Assembly: GCF_900143085.1 (NCBI RefSeq)
Contig: NZ_FRCZ01000008.1
Coordinates: 1 to 64,000 of the forward strand
Length of the DNA: 64,000 nucleotides
Direction of reading: 5' to 3'
Origin: Gracilibacillus kekensis
GTDB taxonomy: Bacteria > Bacillota > Bacilli > Bacillales > Amphibacillaceae
Shown piece by piece: positions 59,897-64,000 of the stretch. The notes beneath the pieces are model-generated. The model made no database searches. It was not told the origin of the DNA and worked only from the letters and a program-made list of their open reading frames with translations. Position 1 is the first letter of the stretch; each line of letters starts with the position of its first letter. The position numbers and the translations under genes are program-made.

Positions 59897-59913
59897 GCGT
59901 ACTAGGGAGAAAC

Positions 59914-60396
59914 TGCGCAATAAACGGTGTGGTAATTTTGAAATAGGTTAAACTGGTGTACATCTGCTCCGGCTGCCCACTTTCCTTTCCGCGGGGTTTT
60001 ATCTTCAGCTAACTTTTTTAAGCAAAGGACGCTTAAAAAAGAGGATCTTCAGATAAAACGTTCCCACAGGAGTGAAAGTGGGCGGCCTGCGCTAACATAT
60101 TTGTTCTACAACTACTGTGACAGATAGCATTTTGAGTTGTGACTTCAATCAACGAATTTTTTAAACGAGAGAAATGACAAAATGCTACCTCATGCTAGCG
60201 TTGTAGCATATCAAATTAGCGTAGGCGTCCGCTTCTACTCCTACGGGATATTTTTATCCGAAGATCCACTTTGGCAAGCGGTTTTTGCTTTCCAAAGTTA
60301 GCTGAGGAGAAAAACCCGTGGAAAGGGAAGCGGACTAGCCGTAGCGGTTGCTACGCACACACCTTATGTCAAAATTACTGCATTATTTATTGCACA
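59914..60396. repeat. Paired-hairpin repeat, copy 5 (best preserved)
   Basis: Lies between convergent serA and the HAD gene. Outer ends form a long imperfect inverted repeat: TGCGCAATAAA...GTAATTTTGAAAT at 59914-59945 versus its complement at 60366-60396. Arm 1 (about 59964-60095): stem GCCCACTTTC/GAAAGTGGGC, apex CTTTTTTAAGC/GCTTAAAAAAG. Arm 2 (about 60219-60347, inverted): stem GTCCGCTTC...GAAGCGGAC. The spacer (60096-60218) has inner words TAGCATTTTG and CAAAATGCTA that can also pair. Beyond, 60397-60522 holds nothing clear. Confidence 0.88.
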
Positions 60397-60522
60397 GCAA
60401 TCCTTATATTATGCAACAATAAATATAGCATAGTTCGTGTTTGAAGTTATGAAAAATATATATGTCTCAGCCTCTTTTTGCCTCAAAGTCTATCCAATAG
60501 TAATTAATATACTAAGGATTGG

Positions 60523-61296
60523 TTATAGCAATGCAAGTAGTTCTTCTAGATGTTTAATTTCATAGGTTGGCTCTACTTCATTCTTCTCTTTATCCTCGCG
60601 ATTAATCCAGACACTTTTAATTCTCGTACGATTTGCACCTAAAATGTCTGTCATTAAATTGTCGCCAACCATTAATGCCTCTTCATTCGAAACGTCTGCA
60701 ACCTCTAATACATGCTCAAAAATACTGGGGTCAGGCTTGCCTTTACCAAAACCACCCGAAATAATAATATGATCAAAGAAATCATTAAGTTCAGGAGTGA
60801 TCGTTAATTTCGTATTTTGCAGATCAGGAGAACCATTTGTTAGCATGACTAATTGATAGTCTTTTTGTAATTTTTCTAGTATCGAAAAGGTTTCCTCGTA
60901 CACAAATGGACTGTTTTTACGATGAATCGGAAACTGCTCCGCTAAATAAGCACCAAATTCCTTATCCTCAATGCCCAGTTGTTGTAAGCCTTGAGTCCAG
61001 GCATCTTTACGGTAATTAGGTACAATCTCAGCCATTTTCTTAAAATAGGTATGATCATCTAAGAAATTACCCCATAGTCCTTCAAAAGGATTTATGCCAA
61101 TCATTTGCGTGAATTCATATGTTTCATAGTTTTGATATAGAGTTCGAGCTTCTTCACGAACAGCTTCTTCTAGCTTGTCAGGATCGACCCCGTATTTTTC
61201 TTCTGCTAGTTGGCAGGTTTTTTCGAATGCCGTTTTCACACTTTTTTTATCCCATAGTAGAGTATCATCAAGGTCAAAAATTATTGTATTTATCAT
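60523..61296 (-). CDS. HAD-superfamily phosphatase (YjjG/YsaA-like)
   Basis: 257 aa. Motif I FDLDDTLLW with nucleophile Asp8 and Asp10, motif II LTNGS, motif III Lys in KGKPDPSIF, motif IV GDNLMTDILGA. Helical cap between motifs I and II (subclass I). Resembles pyrimidine 5'-nucleotidase/YsaA-type enzymes; exact substrate not readable. Divergent from yybS. Confidence 0.88.
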   Translation of the reverse strand: MINTIIFDLDDTLLWDKKSVKTAFEKTCQLAEEKYGVDPDKLEEAVREEARTLYQNYETYEFTQMIGINPFEGLWGNFLDDHTYFKKMAEIVPNYRKDAWTQGLQQLGIEDKEFGAYLAEQFPIHRKNSPFVYEETFSILEKLQKDYQLVMLTNGSPDLQNTKLTITPELNDFFDHIIISGGFGKGKPDPSIFEHVLEVADVSNEEALMVGDNLMTDILGANRTRIKSVWINREDKEKNEVEPTYEIKHLEELLALL

Positions 61297-61381
61297 TTAT
61301 GTTACCTCCTCTTTTGATTCCATCCTTATTATACTGGAAATAAGATAGAATGGCATATCATTTTTCTATAAAAGCTTTAAT

Positions 61382-61410
61382 TTGTCGCTACTACTTAGTT
61401 CGTATATAAT
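61382..61410 (+). promoter_or_regulatory. yybS-gdpP promoter candidate
   Basis: -35 TTGTCG (61382-61387), 17-bp spacer, -10 TATAAT (61405-61410). Confidence 0.6.
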
Positions 61411-61437
61411 TAGAATAGAAGTGAATGGTACGGAGGA

Positions 61438-61467
61438 AAAGCACAGCGCTTTCTTGCTGTGCTTTTT
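61438..61467 (+). terminator. Leader terminator upstream of yybS
   Basis: 10-bp stem AAAGCACAGC/GCTGTGCTTT with an 8-nt loop and T-tract, between the promoter and the yybS start codon. No gene precedes it on this strand, so it acts as an attenuator or ends a very short RNA. Confidence 0.7.
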
Positions 61468-61502
61468 CGATCAAATTGAGCACGTCAAAGGTGGTTTAAA
61501 CA

Positions 61503-62435
61503 ATGAATCAACAACCAATTCAGAAGGATTTTTTCATATATATTGGGATGTTCTTCTTACTTCTATTATTATCCGTATTAGCACCATTTCTGGCAGGTAT
61601 ATTCTTATTTTTGCTGCCAATTCCTGTTATTTTATTAATGAAAGCATATCCATTAAAATGGACAGCACTGGCATTAGGGATCATGTTTCTTTTTTCTTTA
61701 CTAGTGTTTCCTTTTCTAACCGTCCCTTTAGCAATCATAGCTTTTATTAGTGGAGGGATGATGGGCTGGTCGATCACAAAACAACAACATCCATATGAAA
61801 CATGGGCAAAAGGAACAGCGGGTTTTGTTTTAGGATTAGTGTTTGTTTACGCTTATATCGAAGTGGTGCTGCAATTTTCTATTATGGAGAATTTTGAGCA
61901 AACCATTGATGAATCACTAAAGATGACCGAGGATTTATTTCAGAGTTTTGGGATGGGCCAGCAGGATTTTGAAATCATACGAGATCAGATGATGAATACG
62001 TTACAATTAATGCCGGTCATTTTGGTCGTAGTGTCGATGGCTTTAGCCATTTTAACCCAGTGGATATCTTTTAAAGTAATGAATAAATGGTATAGAGAAG
62101 CGTTTTATTTTCCGGCTTTTCGTAAATTACAACTGCCGAAACTTATATTGTGGATTTATTTTTTTACGTTAATTATTTCGCTTTTTGTAGCGGATGACTA
62201 TTCCACCATTGGATCTGTTGTAGTATGGAACATCTATCATTTAGCAGGAATCCTGATTGCCTTGCAAGGCTTATCCTTTATCTTCTTTTATAGTCATACA
62301 AAAGGGCAATCTTTAGCATTACCTATTATTAGTATTCTGTTTGTAGTATTTTTTCCGCTAATAGGTCTTTATTTGATCAGAATCTTAGGTATAATTGATT
62401 TAGGGTTTGAATTAAGAAAAAGAATGGCAAAGTAA
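61503..62435 (+). CDS. yybS: YybS family membrane protein (DUF2232)
   Basis: 310 aa with about eight membrane segments (residues 12-90, 100-125, 170-195, 215-300). DUF2232 is also found in S-component-like transport proteins. In Bacilli it lies directly before gdpP. GGTGG precedes the ATG. Function unknown. Confidence 0.88.
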   Translation: MNQQPIQKDFFIYIGMFFLLLLLSVLAPFLAGIFLFLLPIPVILLMKAYPLKWTALALGIMFLFSLLVFPFLTVPLAIIAFISGGMMGWSITKQQHPYETWAKGTAGFVLGLVFVYAYIEVVLQFSIMENFEQTIDESLKMTEDLFQSFGMGQQDFEIIRDQMMNTLQLMPVILVVVSMALAILTQWISFKVMNKWYREAFYFPAFRKLQLPKLILWIYFFTLIISLFVADDYSTIGSVVVWNIYHLAGILIALQGLSFIFFYSHTKGQSLALPIISILFVVFFPLIGLYLIRILGIIDLGFELRKRMAK

Positions 62436-62464
62436 AGAGGTACTTTAGTTAGGAGCTGACAACA

Positions 62465-64000
62465 ATGCCAAAATTTATAGATAAACCAGTTGTAATGGGA
62501 CGGCATATTATAGCTATTTATATTTTATCGTTTCTGTTGCTTATATTTCTGTTTTATTATCACTGGATACTCGGAGTCATCATGGCAATATTCTTTACTG
62601 TGTCATTATATTACAGTATTAAGCGTGAACGACAACTGGTTGATCAAACAGAGGCATACATCTCGACGCTATCTTATCGGGTTAAAAAAGTTGGTGAAGA
62701 AGCTTTATTAGAAATGCCGATAGGAATCATGTTATATGGTGAAGACTATCAAATTGAATGGGCAAATCCCTATTTGAATGAATTTACAAAGGAAGATACG
62801 TTGGTCGGTGAGAATTTAGAGATTTTATCTGATAATCTCATTTCACAATTAAAAGACAGTAAGGATACTTTTTGGCTGACCATTGACGAGTATGATTTCC
62901 AGGTTTACAACAAGAAAGAAGAGCGATTACTTTATTTATTTGATCGAACAAAACAGACCGAGTTACATCATATGTATCAAAATGAAAAAACGGTGTTAGG
63001 TATCATCTTTTTAGATAACTATGAAGAAATCACTCAAAATATGGACGATACAGCGAAAAGTCAACTGAATTCTCAGGTTACTGCAACACTTAACAAATGG
63101 TCACATGAACATGAAATTTATTTAAAACGGACGTCACAGGAACGTTTCATGGCTGTGATGAATCAAAAAATATTAGGGGAATTGGAAAAAATAAAATTTG
63201 AGATATTAGATGAAGTGAGAGAATTGATTACTGATAAAAACGTTCCATTAACATTAAGTATTGGAATCGGATTGGGTAGTGAGTCATTACCTGAACTAGG
63301 AGAACTAACTCAATCAAGTTTGGATTTAGCGTTAGGACGAGGCGGAGATCAAGTCGTCATTAAAGATGATGAATCAGGAAAGGTTCGTTTTTATGGTGGT
63401 AAGACAAATCCAATGGAAAAACGAACAAGAGTTAGAGCTCGTGTTATCTCTCATGCTTTGAAGGAATTAGTGAAGGAAAGCGATCAAGTATTGGTGATGG
63501 GGCATAAGGCACCTGATATGGATTCCATCGGTTCCTCGATTGGTGTATTAAAGATTGCACAAGCAAATGATATAGAGGCCTATATTGTCTTGGATGAAAA
63601 TGATATTGATACAGGTGTGCAGCGATTAGTGGAAGAAATGAAGGAAAAAGAGGAGCTGTGGTCCCATTTCATTGACCCTGATTCGGCTTTAGATATCGTC
63701 TCAAAAGATACCTTGTTAGTCATTGTAGATACGCATAAACCATCAATGGTTCAAGAGGAAAAATTAATTCAAAAAACAGACCATGTCGTTGTGATTGATC
63801 ACCATCGTCGCGGCGAAGAGTTTGTGGATCACCCTACCTTGGTTTATATGGAGCCATATGCGTCCTCAACGGCAGAGTTAGTAACAGAGTTATTAGAATA
63901 CCAACCAAGCAAATTATCCTTAAATATGTTAGAATCTACAGCATTATTGGCAGGGATTATCGTCGATACAAAAAGCTTCACATTAAGAACGGGTTCTCGT
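62465..64000 (+). CDS. gdpP: Cyclic-di-AMP phosphodiesterase GdpP (5' part)
   Basis: First 512 codons; the gene runs off the window. Two N-terminal membrane helices (about 13-55), a PAS-like haem/ligand domain (about 85-150), degenerate GGDEF domain (about 170-300) and a DHH domain: His347, Asp351 and Asp353 in GHKAPDMDS, Asp422 in VDTHKP, Asp445-His-His447 in IDHHRR. All metal ligands visible so far are kept, so it should hydrolyse c-di-AMP, a regulator of potassium and osmotic balance. AGGAG lies before the ATG at 62465; 30 bp after yybS. Confidence 0.95.
   Translation, partial: MPKFIDKPVVMGRHIIAIYILSFLLLIFLFYYHWILGVIMAIFFTVSLYYSIKRERQLVDQTEAYISTLSYRVKKVGEEALLEMPIGIMLYGEDYQIEWANPYLNEFTKEDTLVGENLEILSDNLISQLKDSKDTFWLTIDEYDFQVYNKKEERLLYLFDRTKQTELHHMYQNEKTVLGIIFLDNYEEITQNMDDTAKSQLNSQVTATLNKWSHEHEIYLKRTSQERFMAVMNQKILGELEKIKFEILDEVRELITDKNVPLTLSIGIGLGSESLPELGELTQSSLDLALGRGGDQVVIKDDESGKVRFYGGKTNPMEKRTRVRARVISHALKELVKESDQVLVMGHKAPDMDSIGSSIGVLKIAQANDIEAYIVLDENDIDTGVQRLVEEMKEKEELWSHFIDPDSALDIVSKDTLLVIVDTHKPSMVQEEKLIQKTDHVVVIDHHRRGEEFVDHPTLVYMEPYASSTAELVTELLEYQPSKLSLNMLESTALLAGIIVDTKSFTLRTGSR

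Noticed and set aside
61382-61750. 122-codon plus-strand ORF overlapping yybS
   Set aside because: It includes the promoter and terminator hairpin of the leader and then runs in a second frame of yybS.

Overview
The window comes from a low-GC, endospore-forming Bacillaceae chromosome and is centred on the replication origin. The gene set and order (rpmH-rnpA-yidC-jag-mnmE-mnmG-rsmG-noc-soj-spo0J rightwards; dnaA-dnaN-yaaA-recF-remB-gyrB-gyrA leftwards) are the classic Firmicute oriC arrangement. bofA, pdxST, dacA, two LysM/sporulation-type genes and a germinant-receptor operon point to a spore former. The abundant GC-rich paired hairpins in intergenic regions make me think of the halophilic Bacillaceae genera (Gracilibacillus/Virgibacillus/Oceanobacillus group), but that genus-level guess is weak.

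Layout, left to right. 1-390: promoter and leader of an rRNA operon that lies outside the window, transcribed leftwards. 394-4603 (minus): bofA, yaaL, recR, yaaK, dnaX and the SRP RNA. 4714-10988 (minus): an inserted carbohydrate cassette (LacI regulator, sugar-binding lipoprotein, two permeases, GH127 beta-L-arabinofuranosidase) splitting the usual tadA-scr-dnaX neighbourhood. 11101-13653: tadA, isochorismatase-like yaaI and LysM/GH18 yaaH. 13714-23498: an accessory block (nsrR/hmp nitric-oxide pair, acsA, germinant-receptor operon with a small extra membrane-protein gene, proC, tRNA-Arg, tRNA-Ser), sitting where B. subtilis carries dck/dgk. 23647-30066 (minus): serS with T-box leader, pdxT, pdxS, dacA, guaB. 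30458-40630 (minus): an HD-GYP-like gene, gyrA, gyrB, remB, recF, yaaA, dnaN, dnaA. 39137-41034: bipartite oriC, with DnaA boxes on both sides of dnaA and a textbook DnaA-trio unwinding element between dnaA and dnaN. 41746-51487 (plus): rpmH to spo0J. 51568-56147 (plus): DUF554, YkvI, DUF951, ychF, rpsF-ssb-rpsR. 56472-64000: DUF2306/TetR pair, serA, a HAD phosphatase, yybS and the 5' part of gdpP.

The replication and segregation genes work together: DnaA, DnaN, GyrAB and RecF at the fork; Soj/Spo0J with two parS sites and Noc for segregation and division-site control; MnmE/MnmG/RsmG and RnpA for tRNA/rRNA maturation; YidC/KhpB for membrane insertion and RNA binding. The accessory operons carry readable local regulation: LacI operators plus cre, an NsrR dyad at hmp, tandem TetR half-sites, a serS T-box, an S6:S18 leader and a cre at acsA.

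The most unusual structure is a family of roughly 0.25-0.5 kb composite palindromes. Each intact copy is two 125-135 nt hairpins in inverted orientation, bounded by imperfect terminal inverted repeats and showing compensatory base changes between copies. They occur at 3716-4220, 15608-15979, 41122-41578 (inside oriC), 43940-44192 and 59914-60396, with a decayed copy at 56197-56300.
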